DNA of 64,000 bases. Source: Neoceratodus forsteri (lineage: Eukaryota > Chordata > Ceratodontiformes > Ceratodontidae). The notes beneath the pieces are model-generated. The model had not been told where the DNA came from, did no database searches, and worked only from the letters and a program-made list of their open reading frames with translations. The position numbers and the translations under genes are program-made. The DNA is taken from assembly GCA_016271365.2 (NCBI GenBank), contig CM057456.1:890626001-890690000 (forward strand), written 5' to 3'. Below, one piece after another: positions 46,562 to 57,896 of the stretch (position 1 is the stretch's first letter; each line of letters begins with the position of its first letter).

Positions 46562-47588
46562 TTTTTTGTTTGTTTGTTTGTTTTGTTTTGTTTTTTATCT
46601 CTTGTCTTTTTCTCTCTCTCCTTCCAGTTAATGTTTTGTTATATACAAATATACATATATTATATAACGTGTACACTTATATTGTCAAAGCAATGTTCAG
46701 TTAAGGATATGACAGTGGTAGGCACCTTCCCAGTTTGAAGAAATGATGTCAGAACCCCTGGTGTAAAGGAAATAGTACCAGGGGTGGGTGGGGTGAGGGG
46801 AAGGGAAGGGGGGGATATGGGCCCAAACTGTGCTCTCTCAAAACAATCAAGTGAAAGCTCTGACCCACCACTACGATGAGTGTTGACTTTCCTGTCAGCA
46901 AGATAACCTATACAACAATTTAACAGAGGAATTACCATGCTAAACAAACAGAGAAAAATCAAACAACTGAGTCAAACACAGGTAAACCTCCCCAGCCCCA
47001 ATATAGCCTGGCGATTTGTGCTCTGAAAGCAATTGGCCCCTAAACAAGTCAACTGTGCACCAGGAAAGAAACAGTAAACAGTTATTTCAATCCCTCTAGA
47101 TTTAAACTGCCAATCTCCAAAGCAGTACTGAAAAACTCCACCCAGAAACCCTTGACTGACTAGTGTCACACCAGTGATGTAAGCAGGCCGTTTTGTGAAG
47201 ATAGTCTGCTCTACCTGGGTTGAATACACAATCCCTCCACTGAACCCAGGAATAATAATTAAATCAAACCTCAGCCAAAGTACAATTCTAAAAGGCGCAA
47301 AAATACCCTTACAAATACTAGGTCTCTACTCCTATGATCTAACACAGTGAAAAGCAAATTCAGCAGTAGTGTACTCCCTCTGCTTATAAAATGAACACTC
47401 CTGGAATTGAATCCTGCAAGCCTCTTCTTAATTCAAATAAACAAAAATTAAAGTATCAGTAAAACTGTATTTCAAACCTTCCTCACAGGTCCCAAACAAT
47501 ATTATGCTTTTCCAGGCTCCCAGTTCCTGAAAACAAGTATGATTGTGTTCTCTGCAGTATAGCAAAGTCTTCTAGCCTTCTCCACCAA
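46562..47588 (-). other. CR1 5' UTR region, inverted
   Basis: This is the stretch between the ORF1 start and the junction with the + oriented half. It contains a (TTTG)n/T-rich run at 46561-46600 and a TATATACAAATATACATA stretch, with no coding potential. By position it should be the CR1 5' untranslated region; a foreign insert within it cannot be excluded. Confidence 0.45.
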
Positions 47589-47589
47589 A

Positions 47590-50061
47590 AAGTCAAAGCT
47601 GTGGGTCAACTTGGAGACAGGCAATGGCACTACAGTTCGCACAGGGGTTGTATAAAGACCCCCATCTCAGGGGGAGGAAATGGACAAGGAAATGATAGAA
47701 AGTATACTTAGAATGGCAGAAAAAGGGGAGATATTGCTGATGGGGATCTGAATATGCCAGATGTTAACTGGAGTACAGCTGCAGCAGCCACTTCTAAGAG
47801 TGGGGTTATTCTAGATGTCCTACGGGGGCATGCCTTAGACAACTAGTATTGGAACCCACTCGAGAGGGAGCAGTCTTAGATCTGGTACTCTCAAATGGAG
47901 ATGGAGAGAGGATCACAGATGTAGAAGTGGGTAGCCATCTGGAAACTAGCGACCATTGAACAGTATGGTTCACAATAAACACAGCAGTAGAGTCAAGCTA
48001 TACAAAGGCAAAAGTACTGGACTTCAGGAGGGCTGACTTTGCCAAAATGGGTGAGTGCCTAAGGAATGCACTAGCAAATGGGCAGGAAGGAGGGATGGAA
48101 GGACAATGGGGAATAATCAAAACTGCCATCACAGAGGCAACAAGCCTTTGTGTGAAGCAAATAAACACAACAAAATGATGTAAGAAACCACTATGGTTCT
48201 CAAAGGAGGTGGCAGGGAAGGTTCAAGAGGAAAAGAAAGCATTCAGGAAGTACAAGGAATCGCAAAAGGAGCAGGACAAAGAATTGTATCAGTTAAAGCA
48301 AAAGGAAGCTGGGAAGGCAGTCAGAACAGCAAAGGCCCAAATTGAGGAAAAGATAGCCAACTCAGTTAAGAAAGGGGATAAAACCTTTTACAGGTACATC
48401 AGGGAGTGAAGGAAGACTAAGGGAGGGATAGTGAGGCTTAATAAAGAAAAGGGGGGGTGGGCAGAGGGTGAATGTGAAATGGCAGAGATACTAAACAAAT
48501 ATTTTTGCTCAGTATTCACAAATGAAGAGGGGGACATACCTAAACCAAATAATAGAAACACTCTGGATACAGGAGTTGATACCAGCCCATTTACAGAAGA
48601 AAGGTTTCTAAAAGAACTCTTAAAACTGAAGGTGGACAAAGCAATGGGGCCTGATGGGATTTATCCCAGAATTCTAAAAGAATTAAGGGTAGAACTAGTG
48701 ACACCACTGACATACTCTTTAACAAATCATGGGAGGATGGGGCGGTACCTGAGAACTGGAGGAGGGCAGATGCGATTCCACTTCACAAAAGTGGGAGCAG
48801 GACAGAAGCAGGAAACTACAGACCTGTTAGTTTAACCTCAGTGATAGGGAAAATGATAGAATCACTTCTGAAGGAAAGAATTGTCGAGTACCTAGAGGTC
48901 AGAGGGGCTCAGGACCCAAGGCAGCATGGATTCACAGCAGGAAGGTCATGTCAGATGAATCTAATAAATTTCTTTGACTGGGTGACCAAAGTAGCAGCTC
49001 AGGAAGGGGCTGTGGACATGGCCTACCTAAACTTTAGCAAGGCATTTGACACAGTCCCACACAAAAGATTAATATACAAGTTAGCCAGCCTGGGAGTGGG
49101 TCCCAAGATGGTAGCTTGGGTAAAGAATTGGCTGGAGAACAGGACATGAAGGGTAATAGTAAATGGAGTCAACTCTGAAGAAAGGAGGGTTACTAGTGGG
49201 GTACCGCAGGGTTCAGTACTAGGACCGGTCCTCTTCAATATCTTTATAAGCAACATTGCAGAGGGACTGGATGGAAAAGTATGTCTCTTTGCAGACGACA
49301 CAAAGATCTGCAACAGAGTTGATACACAAGGTGGGGTGGAAAGGATGAGAAGGGACTTCACAAGGTTGGAGGAATGGTCAAATGTATGGCAGCTTAGATT
49401 CAATCCTAAGAAGTGCAAGGTAATGCACCTGGGAAACAAAAACCCAGTGGAAGAGTACACAATGGGGGGTGAGATGCTAACAACAGCAAAAATGGAAAGG
49501 GACCTGGGGGAAGTCATATCAGATGACCTAAAGGTGGGCAAGCAATGTGAGAGGGCAGTAAGGAGAGCTGGGGGGATACTGGGATGCATAGGGAGAGGCA
49601 TCAACAGTAGAAAACAGGAAGTTGTTATCCCTCTGTACAGACTGCTGGTGAGACCCCATCCGGAGTACTGTGTGCAGTTCTGGAGAACCAATCTCCACAA
49701 ATACATAAACAGGATGGAGGCAGTCCAGAGGAGTGCAACTAAAATGGTGCAGGGTCCGCACCGGAAGACATATGAAGACAGACTTAAGGAGCTTAATATG
49801 TATAGCCTCAAGGAAAGGAGGGAGAGGAGGGACATGATAGGAACTTTCAAGTACCTCAAGGGAATCAGTAAAGTCCAAGAGGGTAGCATCTTTCAGAAAA
49901 AGAGGTGCACAAGAACAAGGGGGCACAATTTAAAGATGGGGGGGCAGCTCAGAGGTAATGTAAGGAAGCATTTTTTCACAGAGAGGGTTGTGGATGCATG
50001 GAACGGCCTTGCAGAGGAGGCTGTGGAGTCAAAAACAGTGGTGGAATTCAAGAATGCATAA
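47590..50061 (+). pseudogene. CR1 ORF2 remainder: endonuclease end, reverse transcriptase, C-terminal domain
   Basis: The + strand, with several stops and frameshifts, reads KLWVNLETGNGTTVRTGVV, RPPSQGEEMDK, DLNMPDVNWS and LEPTREGAVLDLVLS..GSHLETSDH (endonuclease end, SDH-type motif). A basic linker follows (FSKEVAGKVQEEKKAFRKYK). RT blocks are at 48431-49330: MAEILNKYFCSVF, DKAMGPDGIYPRILKEL, the GFTAGRSCQMNLINFFDWV segment, AYLNFSKAFDTVPHKRL, GVPQGSVLGPVLFNIFI-like and LFADDTKI-like (FADD near 49290). The C-terminal part is open from 49336 to 50061 (WQLRFNPKKCKVMHLG, VRPHPEYCVQFW, EAVQRSATKMVQG). It is an inactive fossil but well preserved. Confidence 0.87.
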
Positions 50062-50733
50062 GACAGTCATAAGGCAATTCTAGGGGGTGGGGGTAGGAAG
50101 AAGTAGGCTGTTGGTTAACTAGGATCTGCAGCTTATCCATTAGGTAGGGAAATGAGCAGACTGGGTGTTCCAAGTGGTCCTTATGTGCCGTCAAATTCTA
50201 TGTTTCTATGTTTCTATTGTGTTGAATTTATGCCAACTAGACCGCATTTCTGTGATCTACCTTGCATCAGTGTTGGGGCCTCTTGTGGCAACTTGTGACA
50301 CACCCTTGCCACAAGCTGCTACAAAGCATGGCCAGTTGCCACAAATGCACCTGGGACTGGAAAAATGGGTGCAGTTGCAGCACTAAGGCTCAGCACACCA
50401 ACAATGCCAAAGTACAGGGCCGCAACATTGACTACATGCATTACATCTGCCATGGGAAGTCTGGCCCACTGTCTTCAGATTAGTTTTTTTCAGCTATAGA
50501 TACTCAATTGCATATTATGGATTTAACTGAAAACAAATATTTTTAAAAGTCCAAATGTGCTTTCCCCTCTATATGCCATGCTAGCATTAAGGTCTGTGCA
50601 GTTTTTAGCTATTATATGAAATTGATTACTTTTTGTTAATCTTACTTTGATATACAGTGAAATACCATCTCAAAAAGTGTGCATGGTCTTTAAAATGTCA
50701 GTTAAACAAAAAAGCAAATGAATAGAAGCAAAA

Positions 50734-51048
50734 CAGAGATGTGCCAAACTCTTAATTTGCCAGTGAAGTTGCCACAAAGTGGCAAACATTTACATTCGCA
50801 GAGTTTCACAAAGTTTTCTGTGCCCTCAGGAACTTTGACTATACCCAAATTTGTGAAGTTTTCAATGCGAAGTGCAGAATTTCTCCTGCAAAGTGGCCCT
50901 TCGCAAGTGAAATTTTGCACTTTGCAGGTGAAACTTTGCACTTCGCTGGTGAAACTTCATACTTCGCAGATCACTCTGCACTCCATGAATTGTGCTAAAT
51001 TCATGGATTAATTTGTGGAGCAAATTTAGTCAACTTCACCCATCACTA
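50734..51048. mobile_element. hAT-type MITE, 315 bp, with 8-bp TSD
   Basis: Terminal inverted repeats CAGAGATGTGCCAA and, as its complement, TTCACCCATCACTA resemble hAT termini (CAGNGATGGGCNAA). The flanking octamers AAGCAAAA (50726-50733) and AAGCAAAT (51049-51056) differ at one base, as expected for a hAT target-site duplication. Inside, a ~21-bp tandem unit (GTGAAACTTTGCACTTCGC) is repeated three times near 50895-50970. No transposase. Confidence 0.7.
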
Positions 51049-51376
51049 AAGCAAATACATTTAAATTTTTATGTTTATATATTTTCTCTGTTTTATTGTG
51101 GGCTAACAAGGTACACCCAGTTTTTTTGCTCTGATATTTTTCCAATGTTTTGCATTAGCCTGCACTTTCCACCTGTATAAGCGTGCTTCATGTTCCTGCT
51201 TGGTACCATGCAACCTCAAGGTTGGCCTTGCATTACCATAGAAACAGACATTATATCACAAACAAAAGCATTGTAATTTTGAAATCAAGCAACTGAGATA
51301 CTGATTCCAGTGAGAAAAGTGACCACAGTGTCATGAAAGTACATGAAAAAAGTATGCTTTGCTCATAAAGACAATA

Positions 51377-52704
51377 GGCCCAATTCTAAAAGAGTTACGC
51401 CTGGCGTAACCACACTTGCACCAAAAAGAATGGCGCAAGTAGCAAGTTACACCAGCAGTTGCGATGTGCAGGATTCTACAATGTGGCCTGCAACATGCTG
51501 CAGGTCACTTGCTCCAAAGTGCAGTAACATCAGCAGTTTTGCCCTAAACCCCCCTGCAACATGGTCCTAGGGGGTTTACAGCAGCAGTTGTGCCCTATTC
51601 TACAAGGGCAGCAACAAAGACCCCAATATCGGGATTCTACAAAAAACCCCAGAGGAGAACTGGCAACGTAAGTTACACCAGCATTTAGCTGGTGTAACTG
51701 TACATATGCCCTTTAGGGGTTCTGTAGATCCACTGCACCCACTCCATTATGTGCCTCCCCATGGCCAGAACACACCTGTTGTCACCCCACAGGGCATCCC
51801 ACAACCCCCTAGCCCCCAATCCCCCATAGCAGAGGTGTCCAGCTGGGCATCTCACACTGCCAGCCCCCAGAACCCCCAATCTGTTAAAGCCCTGCAGGGC
51901 AGCCCACACACATCATGCCCCCAAACCCCACACTGCTATCAGCACTGTAGGGCAGCTCTGTCGGCCCCTCCTCCCAAAGCACAGGTCCCTGCAGTGCCAC
52001 ATACCTTAGCATAATTATTACCCTGTACTCTTGGTAGCCTCGCCACCCAGCAGCCAATACACCTCGACGCTGACCCATCCCCAGCTGAGACTGGCACCCT
52101 CCTTCCTTCACAGTCACCGCATTGAATCCGCCTGAGCGCTTACTTTATAGATGCGCCAGAAATGAATGAGTTCATTCATTTCTGAGCATGTCTATACAGT
52201 AAGTGCTCAGACAGAGCTCAGTCGGTGGCTGGCCATGGTGGTGAGAGGAGGGTTGTGTCAGTCGCTGGCTGGGGATGGGTCAGGAGGGTGTGGAGTGTAT
52301 TGGCACTGCTGGGTGGGGGGCCACTAGGCTACCAGGTATATCTGTAAGGGATGTCTGACTTATGCATATACTGTACATACTGTACAGTACACTGGCCATG
52401 GTGCTCCAGATGGGGTTGGGAAAACTGTGGTGGCATGACAGTGAGTAGGAGGCATCTAGCCAGCAGGGCTCCAGCAGTGAACAGGCATGGGGGGACACTT
52501 ATGACTGAGGATCATGAGTTAGCTTTATGATATCCTCGCCAGGTACGCCTCTGTTCGGCATACCTGGCTGTATGCTCCAAGTCGCAGGACTTAGATGTGG
52601 GGACCCTACCCCTTCTAGAACAGGGTACAGGGTCAATGTTGCAGCTGCATTTGGAGCAAGTCACGTTTAGCGGCAACTTGCGTCATGCTTCTAGAATCCG
52701 GCCC
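51377..52704. mobile_element. Non-autonomous DNA transposon with GGCCCAATTCTA ends
   Basis: The left end AGGCCCAATTCTA and right end TAGAATCCGGCCC are inverted repeats, related to the ends at 19708-20435. The 1.3-kb GC-rich interior has sub-terminal TTACGCCTGGCG and GCAACTTGCGTCATGC motifs. Two nested GGATTCTACA motifs (about 51470 and 51632) suggest internal duplication of the ends. CAAT occurs on both flanks and may be the target duplication. No transposase. Confidence 0.5.
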
Positions 52705-52931
52705 CAATGTTTTTATGTATTTGAGTTTCAGAAGGGAGCACTGTAGGTAGTTTTTGCTCTTCAGGTATTGCTGCAACTCCTGCTTAGTTGTTCACAGGAA
52801 AAATGGTTTTTCTGGCCTTTTCTGAAAAATGGGAAATGTTTGAGCTTGCCAACTATCAAGTTGTTGATGATGCTCCTTACTAGATCAGAATTGTAAAATG
52901 TTCTTTGATTGATCCTGTGGAACATATGTGA

Positions 52932-53153
<222 letters not shown>

Positions 53154-53927
53154 TAGGTTCACTTTTGTACCCACTCCCTATCTGTAGACTGACAGCTTGA
53201 TGCCTCTTTTCCAACAACTGTGAACCTTTTATGGATCATTATAAAATGGATAGAAAACATTCTGAAAGTTGATTGGCCTAGAGGCAGTTGCAGTCTACTA
53301 TCCTAGTACAGCATCAGGTCTGAAATTAAGTTAAAGAAAAACTTCCATCAAAAGTCTTTTTTTAATTCTACATGATCCATTTTTTAATTGGAATGAGGCA
53401 CTACAGGATGTATGTTATGTTGGCTGACCTAACTTCGTGGATGGTTGAAGTCACTCAGCTGTACCTTGCATCTCACAGCACAGCCCTGTCATGCCTTATT
53501 TCTTACTCTTACTCTGGAAGTGGCATCAGTACACAAGCCAGTACTTACATTTAATCTGGCACATAAATATCCTGATTGTGGATTTCCATGGTACACCAAG
53601 TTCCATATCGCCACATTCAATGTTACTAAACTAGACTTCTTGGATAGTGTCATACCTTTGATTGGACCAATGCAAATATTTTAATTATTACTAGTATAGG
53701 CTAATACAACCCAAAATCAGTGTCTTGGATCCTCCATTATACATGGATGTGACTTCGATATTGGAGAAACCTCCCTCATGCTCCCACATCTGATCACTGG
53801 TACCTGATAAAAGAACGCTGGGCACCTTGGATAGAAAGGGAAACCCAACAATTACAAAAACTAAAATATGGCTAGCACTTAAAACTTGTATTTTTATGCA
53901 CCCTTGGAGTATAATGACTAAATAAAC

Positions 53928-54078
53928 CCATGGGTGCAACCATGGCTAAAATGTTGGGGGGGGGCATGGATTTATCAAGCCTTTCACATCAGTGTCATTG
54001 GCCATTTTGCAAGGCATAAAATGTTGAGGAGGACAAGACCCCATCACCCCACTCCAGTGGTTGCACCCATGAATAAAC
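53928..54078. repeat. Foldback relic
   Basis: ACCCATGGGTGCAACCATGG and CCAGTGGTTGCACCCAT are inverted repeats about 110 bp apart. Each is followed or preceded by ATAAAATGTTG and G-rich sequence. Confidence 0.4.
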
Positions 54079-55249
54079 CACATGAGTTTTGCTCTCAAGG
54101 TTACAGTAGACATCATTGACCTTGTGTGTGTAAAAAAAGCTAATTAAACACCATTCCACACATATGGTTCTATAAACTGTGTATGGATATTGTGGTGCAC
54201 AAGCTTTGCATGTTTCCTTGATGGGACTCGTGTGGCTGTAAAAGCTTGTGCATTGTATTATCTGTGTACTAGATCTCTGCTGGTCCAGTAATAGGTATCA
54301 AACCATCTGAGTCTAGTTTTCCCAGAATCAGTATGGCTGCAGACACACTGGTTTCATACAGTGTTGCAAAAGTCATGAAAAGAAGGTAGTCTGACATTAC
54401 AGAACATTTATACAGTCCTTTGGTGTGACTGCCCTAGGCTGTGAGCAACTTTAACTGTTGGTAGTGTTAGCGTCACATATATCTTGTTGCCAAAGAGTCA
54501 TCATTCTGAAGGTTTACTTTCAAGAGATTGATGTAAAAGAACATAAAAGTAAACAGACAAAGTGTTAGCATTTCTGCTGTTCTTCAGTAGCATCGACAGT
54601 GAAACTGGTCCTTAGGTCCTGTGCTTGCTAAGAATGCCTACAAGCTTCCATGCCCAGTCCAGTTCCTTTGCACTTTCTCCTACTGGTTGGGTCCCTAAAA
54701 CAGCAGATAGCTACAAAAAAAGAGTTTAAATCCTTTAAGATTTCCATTTTTGGATTTAGCAGTTTTCTAAGTTTATTTGGCTGTCCCATGTTACTCAAAT
54801 ATTTTACACCAAATAATTGCCAGTGTCTTGGAGTGTTTCAAAACCATCTGATTATCATTTGTTGTCTTTGTGATACCACAGTATTGCTAAGCACTGTGCT
54901 ATTATAAACACCAAACTTTATGATCAGAAAATCCCCAAGAGAGGCTTTTGCTACAGATTTTATGAATCAGTTGACAAACAACTGAAAATTCAGAAATAAA
55001 CTGTAATTGCTAAAAAAATAAATAAATAAAGGAGGGTGGCCAGCAGACATACAGTACTGCATTGCATTATTTGCCTTCTCCTTAGTCAAATAGATGGAGA
55101 GGCATTTATTGATAGTCCATATTCAGAGCAAATGCTTAAAAGGCACCTAAACAAGCCATTTTTACAACTACCAGTTCCAAAATTCAGCTTCATAGCGAGG
55201 TAAAGAAAAGGCTGTTGCCTACATTTATGCCAGAAGTTCATTTATATAA

Positions 55250-55738
55250 TTAACATAATGCAGTTTTGTAGCATTAAAAAATTTAAAAACAGCCCTCTAC
55301 TTTCAAATCTCCCACCCTGTCTGCTTCCTAAAATGGCTGCCAAATGTGCTAGGTGATGAGCTCGTAGGAGTGATAGCCTCTGTGCATGGCTCTTTACAGT
55401 GCTAATACATTCAGTTTTTCCCTGCCATTTGCTATTATGGCTACACAAAACTAATCAAAATCATGACTTAATGTCTATCATTCTTGTAAATACACACGCT
55501 AAGCGTTGATTTGTGTTATTTACTTTGCCAAAACACTGCAGAAATTCTTGTCTGAAAATGGCTGTGTCAGCTGTACATCGATATATTAGTATTCCCATAC
55601 TTGGTGGTCTAGTAGTTGATACCGATGATGTTGGTCCGGGTCACATGAAATGCTTTGATGAAATACATGGTTGGTAAGAAGTTCTCTACTGTGTTCCAAT
55701 GTTTTATACAAACACACACACCCCCGACAGCCAGCCAG

Positions 55739-55777
<39 letters not shown>

Positions 55778-56072
55778 TCCACCTCCCTATCATCCACCTG
55801 CCATCAACAAGTACCCGGGTCCACTGTATGCCATCTTTTCCATGTTGGATGTTTGAAAAGACAGAGATCCCACTGCCAGTCCAACCACAAAGGACAAGAA
55901 AAACATGACTACATTAGCATTGTAAAGAGCCATGTACAGAGACTCTCACTTTTATGAGCTCATTACGTAGCATGTTAAGCAGCCATTTTAGGGAGCAGAC
56001 AGGGCAGGAGGTTTGAAAGGAGAGGACTGTTTTTTGCATTTTTCAAATGCTACATAACTGCATTTATGTTAA
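55250..56072. mobile_element. Foldback element with ~183-bp inverted arms
   Basis: The left arm 55250-55432 and right arm 55890-56072 are inverted copies at roughly 80-85 percent by eye. Shared blocks (left / right complement) include TTAACATAA.TGCAG, CCTGTCTGCTTCCTAAAATG, ATGGCTCTTTACA.TGCTAAT and GATGAGCTC. The spacer holds a (CT)n run at 55742-55771. Nothing coding was found. Confidence 0.6.
55742..55771. repeat. (CT)n microsatellite
   Basis: An uninterrupted CT run; open frames here are artefacts of it. Confidence 0.9.
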
Positions 56073-56716
56073 AGGGGAACTGCCATCAATGGGGTTTCTT
56101 AATGTCTGAAAGACCATAAAAAGCTAATTTGAGTAAGCCATTGTGTTCATCTGTGAGTCTTTGCAGTCCAGAGTTATTCATATGTAATTTAGTCTGTAAT
56201 TAAGGGCTGGGAGCAGCCATATGTTTTAGGCTCTTGACTCCATTAACTGTAGGTTAAATAGTAAATTATCTGTTTTATTAAGTGTGTTTTAAGGTGTTAT
56301 TACAACACTTTCTACATTTATAATAATTATTTTGTATGTGCATTGAAACTAGTGAGTTATCACCATTACATTTCAAACTGTTAGTAAAAATAATCCGTCT
56401 TTAGGATTGTTTTAACCTCTAGGCTATACAGCCAGCTGATCATTAAAAACTATACATCTCAAGTCTGGCTCTGTGGTGCCAACAGGTATTGGGGCCCCAT
56501 ACTGTATCAGGATTTATAAGCCATGGCTGTGTTCATGTCAGTGCAGATTTCTGGGGCTGCCACAGCACTAACTTCTGCCTTATTCCATTACTTCTCTTAT
56601 AGTCTTTTCTCTTACAATTGTGGGTGTGAACTCAGGTTGACAATATGGTTATGTGGCTATGTACCTATTGGCCTGGCATCATGGGGCCAGCCTTGAACTG
56701 TGTAGTTTTTGATTAA

Positions 56717-56930
56717 CAGCTGGCAGTACAACCTGGATTTTGAAGCAAAGAGCTGTGAACAAGCTTCATTCATCCAGCAGAATGGGGTTTGATTCCTACA
56801 TGCTCTACTTGTATATTGTGTGATCAGAGTAAGTCACTTAACCGCCATGTGCTCCCAAAACACACCCAGAAACAAGCTGCAGCTGTGTGCCTTTCCTGGA
56901 AAAAGATAGTAAAAACAATCTGAGTATGTG
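56717..56930 (+). mobile_element. CORE-SINE (MIR-like) copy
   Basis: GGCAGTACAACCTGGATTTT, B box GGGTTTGATTCC, then GTGTGATCAGAGTAAGTCAC, TTAACC and GTGCTCCCAAAAC, parallel the copy at 39963-40172 and the MIR CORE domain. It is diverged. Confidence 0.6.
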
Positions 56931-57299
56931 TTATGATTCTGAAAATATTATGCTCTTTCTATCCAGATTTGACTTGAAAAGAAAAAAAAAGGACACCATT
57001 GTTTATTAATTGGAAAAACACATGGATGGACAACATTGTTTAAAAAAAGCATAATCTGAGCTGCATTATTAAAATATAGAATAATATATGGGTGGATGTA
57101 ACCAAACTTTTACATACACCCAAGGTGTGGGATTCTACATTAACCCTGATGGCAAAGTCCGAGTAATTTATGAAAGCATCCCACGCTGAAGGTGTGTGCA
57201 AAACTCTGGCTTTTATACTCACCCAAATATTATTTTATTTAATTAATGGTGATAACTTTTTTAAACACAGTTCAGTTAGTGCAACACATCTGTCAGAGA

Positions 57300-57317
57300 T
57301 ACACACACACACACACA

Positions 57318-57351
<34 letters not shown>
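57300..57351. repeat. (CA)n microsatellite
   Basis: A 52-bp CA run with one CTA interruption. Confidence 0.9.
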
Positions 57352-57352
<1 letters not shown>

Positions 57353-57896
57353 AAAAGGTATCAAATCATCCACTTTCCTCATCTGACAAAAACATGACTT
57401 TTTTAGGAGTTAAAGTTTGACACATACAAAAATGCTAAAAGTGCAAAAAATTTTTAAATCTAAAGGTTGACAGTTGTGTGGTGTGTCAGAAGACAGTCTA
57501 ATGAGATGTTTAAGCTGACTTTTAAACACAAATCCTGTTATTACAGTTAGTATTGTAATTTAAAAAAACATTCATAATGTTCTTGAAACATCATTAAGAC
57601 AGACTTTAAAAAACTCAGCACATATGTATCATATAGGGCATGTGTCCGATAACACCCAAGCAAAGCCAAAAATCGTTGGAAAAATGTATTAAGTCATATA
57701 CAAACAAAGTGTTTAAAGCCCCAAAACATGACAATTACTGTAGTCAAGAACATAACCAAAATAAAAGAACAGATGCATTTTGCACTGCAATTAAAGTAAT
57801 ATACAAGCAATATATTATCATTAGAAACAACAATTTGATATTTCCAAGCTTCCCAATACATTTGACAAGTGCACTTTGTAAAAGATGGATAAACCT

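Larger units (their letters stand above)
45079..50216 (+). mobile_element. CR1 LINE with inverted 5' half (twin-priming-like structure)
   Basis: From about 47588 down to about 45225 the minus strand carries 5' UTR, ORF1 and the first half of the ORF2 endonuclease. From about 47590 to 50216 the + strand carries the rest of the endonuclease, the reverse transcriptase, the C-terminal domain and the CR1 3' end (TTCTATGTTTCTATG). The two halves meet inside the endonuclease with little overlap: minus ends after REGIKATEQKGKQGG and plus resumes at KLWVNLETGNGTTVRTGVV. This is the arrangement produced when a LINE cDNA is primed from both target strands. At the left edge a further + oriented endonuclease scrap (45079-45200) forms a palindrome with the inverted half. 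Confidence 0.85.

Noticed and set aside
49023..49889. 288-aa open frame on the minus strand.
   Set aside because: It is exactly antisense to the CR1 reverse transcriptase, a shadow frame.
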